Under the pieces are notes generated by a model. The model made no database searches and had not been told where the DNA came from. It saw only the letters and a program-made list of their open reading frames with translations. From assembly GCF_002993285.1 (NCBI RefSeq), contig NZ_CP027433.1, positions 2,914,001 to 2,978,000 on the forward strand: a stretch of DNA of 64,000 nucleotides, written 5' to 3'. Shown here piece by piece: positions 1 to 9,542 of this stretch; positions within the stretch are counted from its first letter, which is position 1, and each line of letters begins with the position of its first letter. Origin of the DNA: Gordonia iterans (GTDB taxonomy: Bacteria > Actinomycetota > Actinomycetes > Mycobacteriales > Mycobacteriaceae). Both the position numbers and the translations under genes were made by a program.

Positions 1-5
1 CTGAA

Positions 6-19
6 TATCGTGCACGATA
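6..19. promoter_or_regulatory. 14-bp perfect palindrome upstream of aceE
   Basis: TATCGTG followed directly by its reverse complement CACGATA lies about 130 bp before the aceE start. It could be an operator for a dimeric regulator of aceE or of a gene to the left of the window. The regulator is unknown and the site rests on symmetry alone. Confidence 0.35.
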
Positions 20-149
20 GAGGGGCCGCGGTGCCCCACTTCTCACCGGCGCTCGGCATGTCGGCCGCACCACCCGCCGCGGCCGGCCGCGACCTCCTCA
101 GCTCACCATCCGCAGAGCTGACGCGAACGACACACAGACAGGTGGAAAC

Positions 150-2924
150 GTGACCGAACAGGCCGAAGTCAACGCCGGACCTCCCGCCAGCACCAACCGG
201 GTCCAGGTGATCCGCGACGGCGTGGCCTCCTACCTCGCCGACGCCGACCCGGGCGAGACCGAGGAATGGCTGGAATCGTTCGACGCCATGCTCGAGGCCG
301 CCGGTCCCGAACGCGCCCGCTATCTGATGCTGCGGATGCTCGAGCGCGCCGACGACAAGCGCGTACAGCTGCCGTCGCTGACCTCCACCGACTTCGTCAA
401 CACCATCCCGACCGATCTGGAGCCCGAATTCCCCGGTGACGAGGACATGGAGCGCCGCTTCCGCGCCATGATCCGCTGGAATGCCGCGATCATGGTGCAC
501 CGGGCACAGCGTCCGGGCATCGGCGTCGGCGGCCACATCTCCACGTACGCGTCGTCGGCCTCCCTGTACGAGGTCGGCTTCAACCACTTCTTCCGCGGCC
601 TGGACCATCCGGGCGGGGGCGACCAGATCTTCGTCCAGGGCCACGCCTCCCCCGGCATCTACGCGCGGGCCTTCCTCGAGGGCCGGATCGACGAGAACCG
701 GATGGACGGCTTTCGCCAGGAGCACAGCCACGCCGGCCTGGGCGGCGGCTTGCCGTCGTACCCGCACCCGCGCCTGATGCCGGAATTCTGGCAGTTCCCC
801 ACCGTCTCGATGGGCCTGGGCCCGATGAATGCCATCTACCAGGCACGCATCAACCGCTTTCTGCACAACAACGGCATCACCGATACCTCGGACCAGCATG
901 TCTGGGCGTTCCTGGGCGACGGCGAGATGGACGAGCCCGAGTCGCGCGGACTGCTCCAGGTGGCCGCGAACGACCATCTGGACAATCTCACGTTCGTCGT
1001 CAACTGCAACCTGCAGCGGCTCGACGGTCCGGTACGCGGCAACGGCAAGATCATCCAGGAGCTCGAATCGTTCTTCCGCGGTGCGGGCTGGAACGTCATC
1101 AAGGTGGTGTGGGGCCGCGAGTGGGACGCGCTGCTGCACGCCGACAAGGAGGGCGCGCTGGTCAACCTGATGAACAAGACGTCCGACGGCGACTACCAGA
1201 CCTACCGCGCCAACGACGGCGGCTTCATCCGCGAGCACTTCTTCGCCCGCGACCCGCGCTGCAAGGAACTGGTCAAGGACTACTCCGACGCCGACATTTG
1301 GCGACTCAAGCGCGGCGGCCACGACTACCGCAAGATCTATGCCGCCTACAAGGCCGCATTGGAGCACAAGGGCCAGCCGACGGTGATCCTGGCGCACACG
1401 ATCAAGGGTTACACGCTGGGCGGGCACTTCGAGGGCCGCAACGCGACGCATCAGATGAAGAAGATGACGCTCGACGACCTCAAGGCCTTCCGCGACACCA
1501 ACCGCATCCCGATCTCGGACGCAGATCTCGAAGCCGATCCGTACCTGCCGCCGTACTACCACCCCGGCCCCGACGCGCCGGAGATCAAGTACCTGCTGGA
1601 ACGACGACGCGAGCTCGGCGGGTTCCTGCCGCGCCGCCATCTGACGCCCAAGCCGCTGGAGGCCGATACCGCGGCCGCGCTCAAGGCGGTGGCCGGCGGT
1701 TCGGGCAAGCAGCAGGTCGCGACCACGATGGCGCTGGTGCGCATCTTCAAGGAACTGATGCGCGACAAGGCAATCGGCAAGCGGATCGTGCCGATCATTC
1801 CGGACGAGGCCCGCACCTTCGGCATGGACTCGTGGTTCCCGACGCTGAAGATCTACAACCCGAACGGCCAGCACTACCGGTCCGTGGACGCCGAGCTGAT
1901 GCTCGCCTACAAGGAAGCCGAGGGCGGCCGGATCCTGCACGAGGGCATCAACGAGGCGGGATCCACCGCCGCCTTCACCGCGGTGGGGACGTCGTACGCC
2001 ACGCACAACGAACCGATGATCCCGCTGTACATCTTCTACTCGATGTTCGGTTTCCAGCGGACCGGGGACGGCCTGTGGGCGGCGGCCGATCAGATGACGC
2101 ACGGCTTCGTGATCGGGGCGACGGCCGGCCGCACGACGCTCACCGGCGAAGGCCTGCAGCACGCCGACGGCCACTCGCCGCTGCTGGCGGCGACCAATCC
2201 GGGCGTGGTCAGCTACGACCCGGCTTTCGCCTACGAGCTGGCGCACATCGTCTTCGACGGGCTGCGCCGCATGTACGGCCCCGACCCGGAGAAGATCTAC
2301 TACTACATCACCGTCTACAACGAGCCGATCCACCAGCCGGCGCAGCCGGAGAACCTGGATCTGGCCGGGCTGCTCAAAGGCATCTATCTCTACCGCCCGG
2401 CCCCGGAGCCCCTGGAGCACTCGGCCGGGATTCTGGCCTCGGGCATCACCATGGGCGACGCGCTTGAGGCGCAGGACATGCTGGCACGCGACTGGGGTGT
2501 GTCGGCCGACGTGTACTCGGTGACCTCGTGGACGGAGCTGGCGCGAGACGGCATCGCGTGTGACGTCGAGGAACTGCGCGGCGGGACGCCCCGCACACCG
2601 TTCGTGACCGAGGTGCTCAGTCAGCGCTCGGGCCCGTTCGTGGCGGCCTCGGACTACCAGCGCGGTGTGCAGGAGCAGATCCGCGCCTACGTGCCGGGTA
2701 CGTACTACACGCTGGGCGCGGACGGCTTCGGGTTCTCCGACACCCGGCCCGCGGCCCGCCGGGTGTTCAACATCGACGCGGCCTCCATCGCCGTCGGGGT
2801 GCTCACCGCGCTCGCGCGCGACGGCGCGATCGACCGCACCGTCGCCCAGGACGCGGCGGTCAAGTACCAGATCAACGACGTCAGCGCCGCCCCGAAGTCC
2901 ACCGCGGACCCCGGCCTCGCCTGA
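150..2924 (+). CDS. aceE: Pyruvate dehydrogenase E1 component, homodimeric type
   Basis: A 924-residue thiamine-diphosphate enzyme that decarboxylates pyruvate and passes the acetyl group to the lipoyl E2 of the pyruvate dehydrogenase complex in the cytosol. The length fits the single-chain AceE family. The diphosphate-binding motif is visible at about residues 255-285 ([14 protein letters not shown], then [16 protein letters not shown]). The GTG start at 150 follows a GGTGGA ribosome site. The next intact genes are a DUF4189 protein and mabR-fabD-acpM-kasA, the order I recall for M. tuberculosis aceE (Rv2241), so acetyl-CoA supply sits next to fatty acid elongation. E2 and E3 genes are not in the window. 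Confidence 0.97.
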   Translation: MTEQAEVNAGPPASTNRVQVIRDGVASYLADADPGETEEWLESFDAMLEAAGPERARYLMLRMLERADDKRVQLPSLTSTDFVNTIPTDLEPEFPGDEDMERRFRAMIRWNAAIMVHRAQRPGIGVGGHISTYASSASLYEVGFNHFFRGLDHPGGGDQIFVQGHASPGIYARAFLEGRIDENRMDGFRQEHSHAGLGGGLPSYPHPRLMPEFWQFPTVSMGLGPMNAIYQARINRFLHNNGITDTSDQHVWAFLGDGEMDEPESRGLLQVAANDHLDNLTFVVNCNLQRLDGPVRGNGKIIQELESFFRGAGWNVIKVVWGREWDALLHADKEGALVNLMNKTSDGDYQTYRANDGGFIREHFFARDPRCKELVKDYSDADIWRLKRGGHDYRKIYAAYKAALEHKGQPTVILAHTIKGYTLGGHFEGRNATHQMKKMTLDDLKAFRDTNRIPISDADLEADPYLPPYYHPGPDAPEIKYLLERRRELGGFLPRRHLTPKPLEADTAAALKAVAGGSGKQQVATTMALVRIFKELMRDKAIGKRIVPIIPDEARTFGMDSWFPTLKIYNPNGQHYRSVDAELMLAYKEAEGGRILHEGINEAGSTAAFTAVGTSYATHNEPMIPLYIFYSMFGFQRTGDGLWAAADQMTHGFVIGATAGRTTLTGEGLQHADGHSPLLAATNPGVVSYDPAFAYELAHIVFDGLRRMYGPDPEKIYYYITVYNEPIHQPAQPENLDLAGLLKGIYLYRPAPEPLEHSAGILASGITMGDALEAQDMLARDWGVSADVYSVTSWTELARDGIACDVEELRGGTPRTPFVTEVLSQRSGPFVAASDYQRGVQEQIRAYVPGTYYTLGADGFGFSDTRPAARRVFNIDAASIAVGVLTALARDGAIDRTVAQDAAVKYQINDVSAAPKSTADPGLA

Positions 2925-3145
2925 GGCCGATCCCACCCCTTCTTCGCCTTCGGCGGGCGCGACGACGATCCCGAGCCCGTCGAGCCCCTGAACAACGCCG
3001 TCCTCGCGACCAGCAAGGACCTGTCGTGTGCGATCACGGGGAACACCGGAACACCGCGAACGGCGGCGACCTGTACTGCTGGGGCGACAGCGCGGGCAAC
3101 TCGTCGAATCCCCGAGTTCCGACGCTGATTCCGAATGCCCGCTGA
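2925..3145 (+). pseudogene. Degenerate 3' end of an RCC1-repeat-like protein gene
   Basis: Directly after the aceE stop, an open stretch contains LATSKDLSCAITGNT and then, in another frame, GGDLYCWGDSAGN followed by PRVPTLIPNAR and a stop. The pair resembles the SCAL...GxLYCWG pattern of secreted RCC1-like beta-propeller repeats. The frame break coincides with an 8-bp tandem duplication (GGAACACC twice, 3040-3055). Removing one copy rejoins the two halves in frame. No start codon or upstream body is present, so this is a fragment. It fills most of the 328-bp gap before the next gene. The family call is by eye. Confidence 0.45.
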
Positions 3146-3252
3146 ACGCTGCGCCCGGCGGCGCCCGTCGGCTTTCCCGCCGCTCCCGAACGCCGCGTGA
3201 CTGCGTAGATCTACGGATCCCGCACGAGCTCGTGCTCGTCTACTGTGTGATC

Positions 3253-4182
3253 ATGACGAATCCGCCGAATGGGAACGGCCCGGACGGGCAGCCGCAGAAC
3301 GAGCCCGGCCAGTGGGACCCGACCGTCGTCGGACAGCCATCGCCGGGCTTCGAGCCGTCGGCCTCCCCGCCGCCGGCACCGGGACCCTATGATCCCCCGC
3401 CGGTGCCCGGACCGTACGACTCCCCACCGGCTCCCGGCGCGGCGGACCCGACCGCGATCATCGGTCCCGGAGGCTATCCGGCCCAGCCGCCCGGCGGCCC
3501 CGGCCCGGCCGGCCCGGGGCCCTACGGGCCGCCGCCCGGACAGTACGGACCGCCCGGCCCCGGCGGCCAGCCCCCATACGGAGCCCCCGCGCCGGCCTGG
3601 AGCGGTTTCCCACCCGCCCAGCCGCCGAAGAAGAACAACACCGGCCTCGTGGTAGGCGCGATTCTGGGCATCCTCGTCCTCATCGGTGCGATCGTCGCCG
3701 CCGTCGTCGTGCTCGGCGGAGACGACGAGTCCGACCCCCGGGCCGTCGCCGATCGCAGCAGCACTACGACCACCACGACCGCGCAGACGACGCCCAGCAG
3801 CGAACTCGACCCCGACGTCACCGCGCCGACGTCTACCGAACTCGACATCCCCGGCCCCACCGCGACCACGCCGCCGGCGCGCGACCAGTTCGGCGCGATC
3901 GCCCTCTCGGTCAGCACCGGCAATTACGGCTGGGCCGTCAACTACCCGACACAAGCGGCCGCCGAGAGCGCCGCGGTGTCCAAGTGCAACGCCTCGGACT
4001 GCATCAGCCGGATCTGGTTCAAGAACGCGTGCGGGGCCCTGGCCCAGTCGCAGGCGAACCAATACTGGGGTTGGGACTGGGGCGTGACGCGCGCCCAAGC
4101 GATCAGCAAGGCGTTCACTCAGGTCAAGGGAGCCAACCCGCGCGTGCTGACGGTGCAGTGCACCGCCACCGCACGAGGCTGA
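3253..4182 (+). CDS. Proline-rich membrane-anchored protein with C-terminal DUF4189 domain
   Basis: A 309-residue protein of unknown role. Residues 1-130 are rich in Pro, Gly and Gln with repeated PGPY-type motifs. One membrane helix (GLVVGAILGILVLIGAIVAA) follows at about residues 135-157, then a Thr/Ser/Pro spacer. The last roughly 100 residues (FGAIALS...YGWAVNYPTQAAAESAAVSKC...WGWDWG...) match DUF4189, an extracytoplasmic domain of actinobacteria with conserved cysteines. I chose ATG 3253 because the protein-like composition begins there; a longer open frame from 3028 runs through the RCC1-like remnant. No clear ribosome site is visible. It lies between aceE and mabR. Confidence 0.8.
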   Translation: MTNPPNGNGPDGQPQNEPGQWDPTVVGQPSPGFEPSASPPPAPGPYDPPPVPGPYDSPPAPGAADPTAIIGPGGYPAQPPGGPGPAGPGPYGPPPGQYGPPGPGGQPPYGAPAPAWSGFPPAQPPKKNNTGLVVGAILGILVLIGAIVAAVVVLGGDDESDPRAVADRSSTTTTTTAQTTPSSELDPDVTAPTSTELDIPGPTATTPPARDQFGAIALSVSTGNYGWAVNYPTQAAAESAAVSKCNASDCISRIWFKNACGALAQSQANQYWGWDWGVTRAQAISKAFTQVKGANPRVLTVQCTATARG

Positions 4183-4216
4183 CGCGGTGAAACCGCCGCG
4201 CGGCTAGCCTGGAAGG

Positions 4217-5479
4217 GTGCCAGACACCGAGCCGATCCGTCCCGAGAGCGTCGTCGGGGCGCTCGGCGCCCACGTACCGACGTCGTCGTCGGTGCACGAC
4301 GCGCTGCCCGACACCCTGCTGCGGCGTGTGAAGCAGTACAGCGGACGACTGGCGACCGAGGCCGTGCACTCGATGTCCGACCAGCTCCCGTACTTCGGCA
4401 CTCTGGACGCGGCCCAGCGCGCCAGCGTGCAGTTGGTGGTCCAGACCGCGGTGGTGAACTTCGTCGAGTGGATCCAGGATCCCGAGGGCAACATCAAGTT
4501 CACCGTGCAGGCCTTCCAGGTGGTCCCCCAGGACTTGGCCCGCCGGATCACTCTGCTGCAGACCGTCGAAATGGTCCGCGTGGCCATGCAGTTCTTCGAG
4601 AAGTGGCTGCCCCTTCTCGCCCGGGACGACGCGCAGCTCCGCGCACTCACCGAGGCCGTGCTGCGTTACGGCCGGGAGATCGGCTTCGCCGCCGCGGCCA
4701 TCTACGCCGCGGCCGCCGAATCCCGCGGCGCGTGGGACTCGCGGCTGGAGGCGCTGGTGGTCGACGGCGTGGTCCGCGGCGACACCGGGCCGCAGCTGCT
4801 CTCCCGGGCCGCCGCGCTCAATTGGGATTCGGACGCACCGGCGACCGTCATCGTCGGTTCTCCGCCGCCTGAACAGAACGTGTCGGTGCCGCTGGCGATC
4901 CACAACACCGCCAAGCAGTACGACAGGGCCGCGCTCTCTGCGGTCCAGGGACGACGACTCGTCGCCATCGTCAGCGGTTCCATCGCACCCACGGACCGCT
5001 TCCTTTCGGACCTGCTCGACCACTTCGCCGAAGCTCCCGTGGTGATCGGTCCCACCACGCCCGACCTGACGAGCGCCTACGCCAGCGCGACCGAGGCGAT
5101 CGCCGGCATCGACGCCGTGATCGGTTGGCCGGGCGCCCCCCGCCCCACCTATGCATCGGACCTGCTGCCCGAACGAGCGCTCAACGGCGACCGCAGCGCG
5201 GTGCGCACACTGACCGACTCTCTGGTGCTCCCTCTGGACGACAATTCGGGGTCGCTCTCGACCACGCTCGATGCGTTCTTGGACGCCGGTTGCTCCATCG
5301 AATCGTGCGCCCGGGCGTTGTACGTTCATCCCAATACGGTGCGCTACCGGCTGCGAAAGATCGCCGATGCGACCGGACGTGATCCATCTAACCCTCGCGA
5401 CGCGTACGTATTGCGTGTCGCGGCCACCGTCGGGCGATTGACACGAAACGGCGAAGAATCGCCCTCTTCAACCACATGA
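4217..5479 (+). CDS. mabR: PucR-type transcriptional regulator of the FAS-II operon (MabR homologue)
   Basis: A 420-residue regulator with a C-terminal PucR-type helix-turn-helix at about residues 355-390 (CSIESCARALYVHPNTVRYR) and a long N-terminal sensory region. Its position directly before fabD-acpM-kasA is that of mycobacterial MabR (Rv2242) and of Streptomyces FasR. Both are known to bind the promoter of the fatty acid synthase genes that follow. The GTG start at 4217 sits after GGAAGG. The gap to fabD holds an inverted repeat that fits the expected operator (5601-5619). Acyl-CoA or acyl-ACP sensing is inferred from the family. Confidence 0.9.
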   Translation: MPDTEPIRPESVVGALGAHVPTSSSVHDALPDTLLRRVKQYSGRLATEAVHSMSDQLPYFGTLDAAQRASVQLVVQTAVVNFVEWIQDPEGNIKFTVQAFQVVPQDLARRITLLQTVEMVRVAMQFFEKWLPLLARDDAQLRALTEAVLRYGREIGFAAAAIYAAAAESRGAWDSRLEALVVDGVVRGDTGPQLLSRAAALNWDSDAPATVIVGSPPPEQNVSVPLAIHNTAKQYDRAALSAVQGRRLVAIVSGSIAPTDRFLSDLLDHFAEAPVVIGPTTPDLTSAYASATEAIAGIDAVIGWPGAPRPTYASDLLPERALNGDRSAVRTLTDSLVLPLDDNSGSLSTTLDAFLDAGCSIESCARALYVHPNTVRYRLRKIADATGRDPSNPRDAYVLRVAATVGRLTRNGEESPSSTT

Positions 5480-5524
5480 ACCACAGCGGTTACCTGCCCT
5501 GTCGTCCGTTCGCGCTGGCAGGCG

Positions 5525-5542
5525 CGTTTTGACAACGAAACG
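5525..5542. promoter_or_regulatory. Second inverted repeat in the mabR-fabD gap
   Basis: CGTTT at 5525-5529 is mirrored by AAACG at 5538-5542 with 8 bases between. It lies about 60 bp before the stronger operator-like repeat and could be a secondary regulator site or overlap the -35 region. It is weak on its own. Confidence 0.3.
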
Positions 5543-5600
5543 GTAACGGATCTCAGGCCTACAACGATGCGAACAAGCTCCGGGGGTCGCACGAGAGCCG

Positions 5601-5619
5601 TTTGTAGGAACCCTACAAA
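5601..5619. promoter_or_regulatory. Candidate MabR operator before fabD
   Basis: TTTGTAGG (5601-5608), a 3-base spacer and CCTACAAA (5612-5619) form a perfect inverted repeat. Read as TTTGT-N9-ACAAA it fits the TTTTGT-N9-ACAAAA pattern that I recall for mycobacterial MabR. It lies 66-84 bp before the chosen fabD start, with mabR itself immediately upstream. Confidence 0.75.
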
Positions 5620-5685
5620 ATCTGGCGGAAAGGTTCGGACGGCTCAACACCCCGCGAGCACCCCTCGAGGGTGTTCTCTGATCAC

Positions 5686-6603
5686 GTGCTTACGTTGCTC
5701 GCGCCCGGACAGGGCTCCCAGACTCCCGGCATGTTGACCGAGTGGTTGACCGACGCCGAGGCCGCTGATCGCATCGCCGCTTGGTCGGAGGCGACCGGAC
5801 TGGACCTCACCGCTCTCGGCACCACGGCGACCGCGGAGGAGATCACCGACACCGCGGTGACTCAACCGCTCGTGGTCGTGTCCGCACTGCTCTCTTACGC
5901 CCAGCTGCGCGCTCGCCACGGCCGGATCCCGGCCGACACGGTCGTCGCGGGCCACTCGGTGGGTGAGCTCGCCGCCGCAGCGATCTCCGGCGTCATCACC
6001 GACGACGAGGCCGTTCGGCTGGCCGCCATCCGCGGCGCCGAGATGGCCAAGGCGTGCGCACTGGTGCCGACCACCATGGCCGCGGTGCTCGGCGGCGACG
6101 AGACCGAGGTCCTCGCGCGCCTGGCCGAGTACGAACTGGTGCCGGCGAACCGCAACGCCGCCGGCCAGATCGTCGCCGCAGGCAGCGTCGACGGCGTCGA
6201 CCAGCTCATCGCGAGTCCCCCGGAGAAGGCCCGCATCCGCAAGCTTGCCGTCGCCGGCGCCTTCCACACCAACTTCATGGCTCCGGCGCAAGAGGCCGTC
6301 GCCGCCGCCGCCGCGCAGATCACCCCGCGCGACCCCCAGTTCACGCTGCTGTCCAACTCGGACGGCCTGCCCGTGACCTCGGGCGCCGACGCGCTGAACA
6401 AGCTCGTCAACCAGGTCACCAGCCCGGTGCGCTGGGACCTGTGCTCGCAGTACCTGCGCGAGCACGAGACCGACGCGATCATCGAACTCGCGCCGGGCGG
6501 CACCCTCGTCGGCATCGCCAAGCGCGAGCTCAAGGGCGTGCCCGCACGCGCCGTCAAGGTCCCCGGCGACCTCGACGAGCTGCCTCTCCCCGTACTTGGA
6601 TAG
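5686..6603 (+). CDS. fabD: Malonyl-CoA:ACP transacylase
   Basis: Transfers malonyl from CoA to AcpM to feed FAS-II elongation towards meromycolic acids. The 305-residue protein starts LLAPGQGSQTPGM, has the nucleophile motif VAGHSVGELAAAA at about residues 90-102, and the conserved AVAGAFHTNFM histidine segment near residue 195. GTG 5686 was chosen because it places APGQGSQ at the very N terminus, as in homologues. GTG 5671 would add five residues but sits directly on the GAGGG purine run. It opens the FAS-II operon under the candidate MabR site. Two hairpins and a T-run separate it from acpM. Confidence 0.95.
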   Translation: MLTLLAPGQGSQTPGMLTEWLTDAEAADRIAAWSEATGLDLTALGTTATAEEITDTAVTQPLVVVSALLSYAQLRARHGRIPADTVVAGHSVGELAAAAISGVITDDEAVRLAAIRGAEMAKACALVPTTMAAVLGGDETEVLARLAEYELVPANRNAAGQIVAAGSVDGVDQLIASPPEKARIRKLAVAGAFHTNFMAPAQEAVAAAAAQITPRDPQFTLLSNSDGLPVTSGADALNKLVNQVTSPVRWDLCSQYLREHETDAIIELAPGGTLVGIAKRELKGVPARAVKVPGDLDELPLPVLG

Positions 6604-6630
6604 CGGTCGGATACACCCGACCCCCGGAAA

Positions 6631-6686
6631 GCCGCGGCGACGCGGCTAGTCCAATGCGGCCCCGGCCGCACTCCGGACGCTTTTTT
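6631..6686 (+). terminator. Two GC hairpins plus T6 tract between fabD and acpM
   Basis: GCCGCG-GCGA-CGCGGC (6631-6646) is followed by TGCGGC-CCCG-GCCGCA (6655-6670) and, ten bases later, six T residues (6681-6686). The arrangement resembles a partial terminator or an RNA processing element inside the operon. It could set the ratio of AcpM to FabD message. Function is inferred from structure only. Confidence 0.45.
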
Positions 6687-6716
6687 CATCGCACATCTAC
6701 CGAAGGGAGCGCCACG

Positions 6717-7018
6717 ATGGCTGCTACTCAGGAACAACTCATCGCCGGTATCGCCGAGATCATCGAAGAGGTCACCGGCATCGAGCCGTCCGAGGTCACC
6801 TTGGAGAAGTCTTTCGTCGACGACCTGGACATCGATTCGCTGTCGATGGTCGAGATCGCCGTCCAGGTGGAGGACAAGTACGGCGTCAAGGTCCCGGACG
6901 AGGACCTCGCCGGCCTGCGCACCGTCGGCGACACCGTCGCCTACATCCAGAAGCTGGAGGCCGAGAACCCCGAGGCCGCTGCCGCCATCGCGGCCCAGAT
7001 CGAGGCTGACCAGAACTG

Positions 7019-7019
<1 letters not shown>
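6717..7019 (+). CDS. acpM: Meromycolate-extension acyl carrier protein
   Basis: A 100-residue acidic carrier protein that holds growing acyl chains on 4'-phosphopantetheine for FAS-II. The attachment site is Ser41 in [13 protein letters not shown]. The acidic Ala/Glu-rich tail after residue 80 makes it longer than ordinary ACP, as in mycobacterial AcpM. The ATG follows GAAGGGAG at good spacing. Its stop overlaps the kasA start by one base, so translation is probably coupled. Confidence 0.96.
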
Positions 7020-8287
<1,268 letters not shown>

Positions 8288-8305
8288 CCGCCGCGACAGC
8301 ACGAC

Positions 8306-8338
8306 CTGTGCCCCCGAGTTCCGCACTCGGGGGCACAG
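8306..8338 (+). terminator. Rho-independent-type terminator after kasA
   Basis: A perfect 13-bp GC-rich stem (CTGTGCCCCCGAG with CTCGGGGGCACAG) and a 7-base loop begin 18 bases after the kasA stop. Pairing extends on both sides with one bulge. There is no long T-run, as is common in high-GC actinobacteria. Confidence 0.8.
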
Positions 8339-8582
8339 TCGTGTCCGCAGTCGCCGGACAGTGAGTCTCGTACTCAGCTCCGCACTAATCACACCAGCCC
8401 CACAGATCACTTCGTTACCATCCCTCTGCGACACACCGACACCACGACACGCCGAGAACCACAAGAAAGAACTAGCGCAACACACGCAACTCAAGGCATA
8501 CTTTGTTTCAGAACTTGTGCTATCCGGAGCGACGCGGCGTTGGGGAAGACGTTCCTCGTCTTATCCGGAGGTGAAACGAAAA

Positions 8583-9101
8583 GTGCGCAGTCTGAATCAG
8601 TTTGCGGACCTGACGAGCGGCGTGGTGTACATCCACTCCGCTCCCGCGGCGCTGTGCCCACACGTCGAGTGGGCGCTGTCGTCGACGCTGAATGCTCGCG
8701 CGGATCTCAAGTGGTCTGCGCAGGACGCCGAACCCGGTCGCATGCGTGCGACCGTGGACTGGGTCGGTCCCGTCGGCACGGGAGCGCGCCTGACCAACGC
8801 CCTGCGCGAGTGGTCGGGCCTGCTCTTCGAAGTCACGGAGAACCCCAGCGAAGGGGTCGACGGCGAACGCTTCGCGTATGTTCCCGGACTCGGTCTCTGG
8901 CGCGGATCCACCAGCGCCAACGGTGATGTGATCCTCGGCGAGATGCAGCTGCGCACCATGATCGAGGCACAGCCGGACAGCGTCGGCCTGGCCGGCGAGC
9001 TCGAGGCCGCCCTCGGCACGGCCTGGGACGAGGCACTGGAGGCCTACCGCATGGGTGGAGTGGGCGCCGAGGTGACCTGGCTGCGTCAACGCGTCGGCTG
9101 A
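8583..9101 (+). CDS. DUF3145 family protein
   Basis: A 172-residue conserved actinobacterial protein of unknown function. The start region (SLNQFADLTSGVVYIHSAP, then CPHVEWALSS) is the recognisable N terminus of DUF3145. GTG 8583 was chosen because this conserved block begins there and GGAGGTG lies 11 bases before it. The frame stays open upstream to 8361 but that part is not protein-like. The roughly 240-bp region between the kasA terminator and this start is less GC-rich and probably holds its promoter. No enzyme motif is visible. Confidence 0.85.
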   Translation: MRSLNQFADLTSGVVYIHSAPAALCPHVEWALSSTLNARADLKWSAQDAEPGRMRATVDWVGPVGTGARLTNALREWSGLLFEVTENPSEGVDGERFAYVPGLGLWRGSTSANGDVILGEMQLRTMIEAQPDSVGLAGELEAALGTAWDEALEAYRMGGVGAEVTWLRQRVG

Positions 9102-9128
9102 CACGACGCCGACGACGTGCACCGGTGC

Positions 9129-9542
9129 TCACCCGGTCGGCAGGCCTCCGGGGGCCGCGTCGGGCGTCCCTCCCGCTCGGTGCGCAGCCTCGTCCGATCG
9201 GCGCGCCTTCCGCTCGGCATGAATGATGTGCAGCGCCCGGGCTATCACCGACTCGATGGTGAGCACCACTCCGCAGACGATCGCGAGGGAACCGGGCACC
9301 AGGACCAGCAGGTCGTCGATCCGCTCCCAGGCCTTCGGACTCCACAACGCCACCCAGGTGAGCAGCAGGGCGATGACGGTCGCGATCTCGCCGACGAAGT
9401 TGACCACGACGAAGGCGATCGCGACCTTCCGGTGTCGGCGCACCGCTTTGCCGGAGAACTGGAAGTTCGCCGCGAACGCCAACAGCAGCACGGCGAAGAG
9501 CGACAGCAGGATCCCGAGATCGTCCGAAGTCAGTTCACGCAC
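9129..9542 (-). CDS. Small integral membrane protein, unknown function
   Basis: A 137-residue protein with about four predicted membrane helices: LGILLSLFAVLLLAFAANF, VAIAFVVVNFVGEIATVIAL, a third around LLVLVPGSLAIVCGVVL and its continuation. The C-terminal tail is charged. GTG 9542 was chosen because it overlaps the stop of the upstream serine hydrolase by 8 bases, which suggests translational coupling. I do not recognise a family. Its partner is a penicillin-binding-type hydrolase, so a cell-envelope role is possible. Confidence 0.6.
   Translation of the reverse strand: MRELTSDDLGILLSLFAVLLLAFAANFQFSGKAVRRHRKVAIAFVVVNFVGEIATVIALLLTWVALWSPKAWERIDDLLVLVPGSLAIVCGVVLTIESVIARALHIIHAERKARRSDEAAHRAGGTPDAAPGGLPTG

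Noticed and set aside
1109..2467. Long open frame (452 codons) inside aceE in another frame
   Set aside because: Arg/Gly/Pro-rich shadow of a high-GC gene; aceE on the same bases is certain.
3028..3252. In-frame N-terminal extension of the DUF4189 protein starting at 3028
   Set aside because: This stretch runs through the RCC1-like remnant and has shadow-like Arg/Pro/Ser composition; the natural protein begins at ATG 3253.
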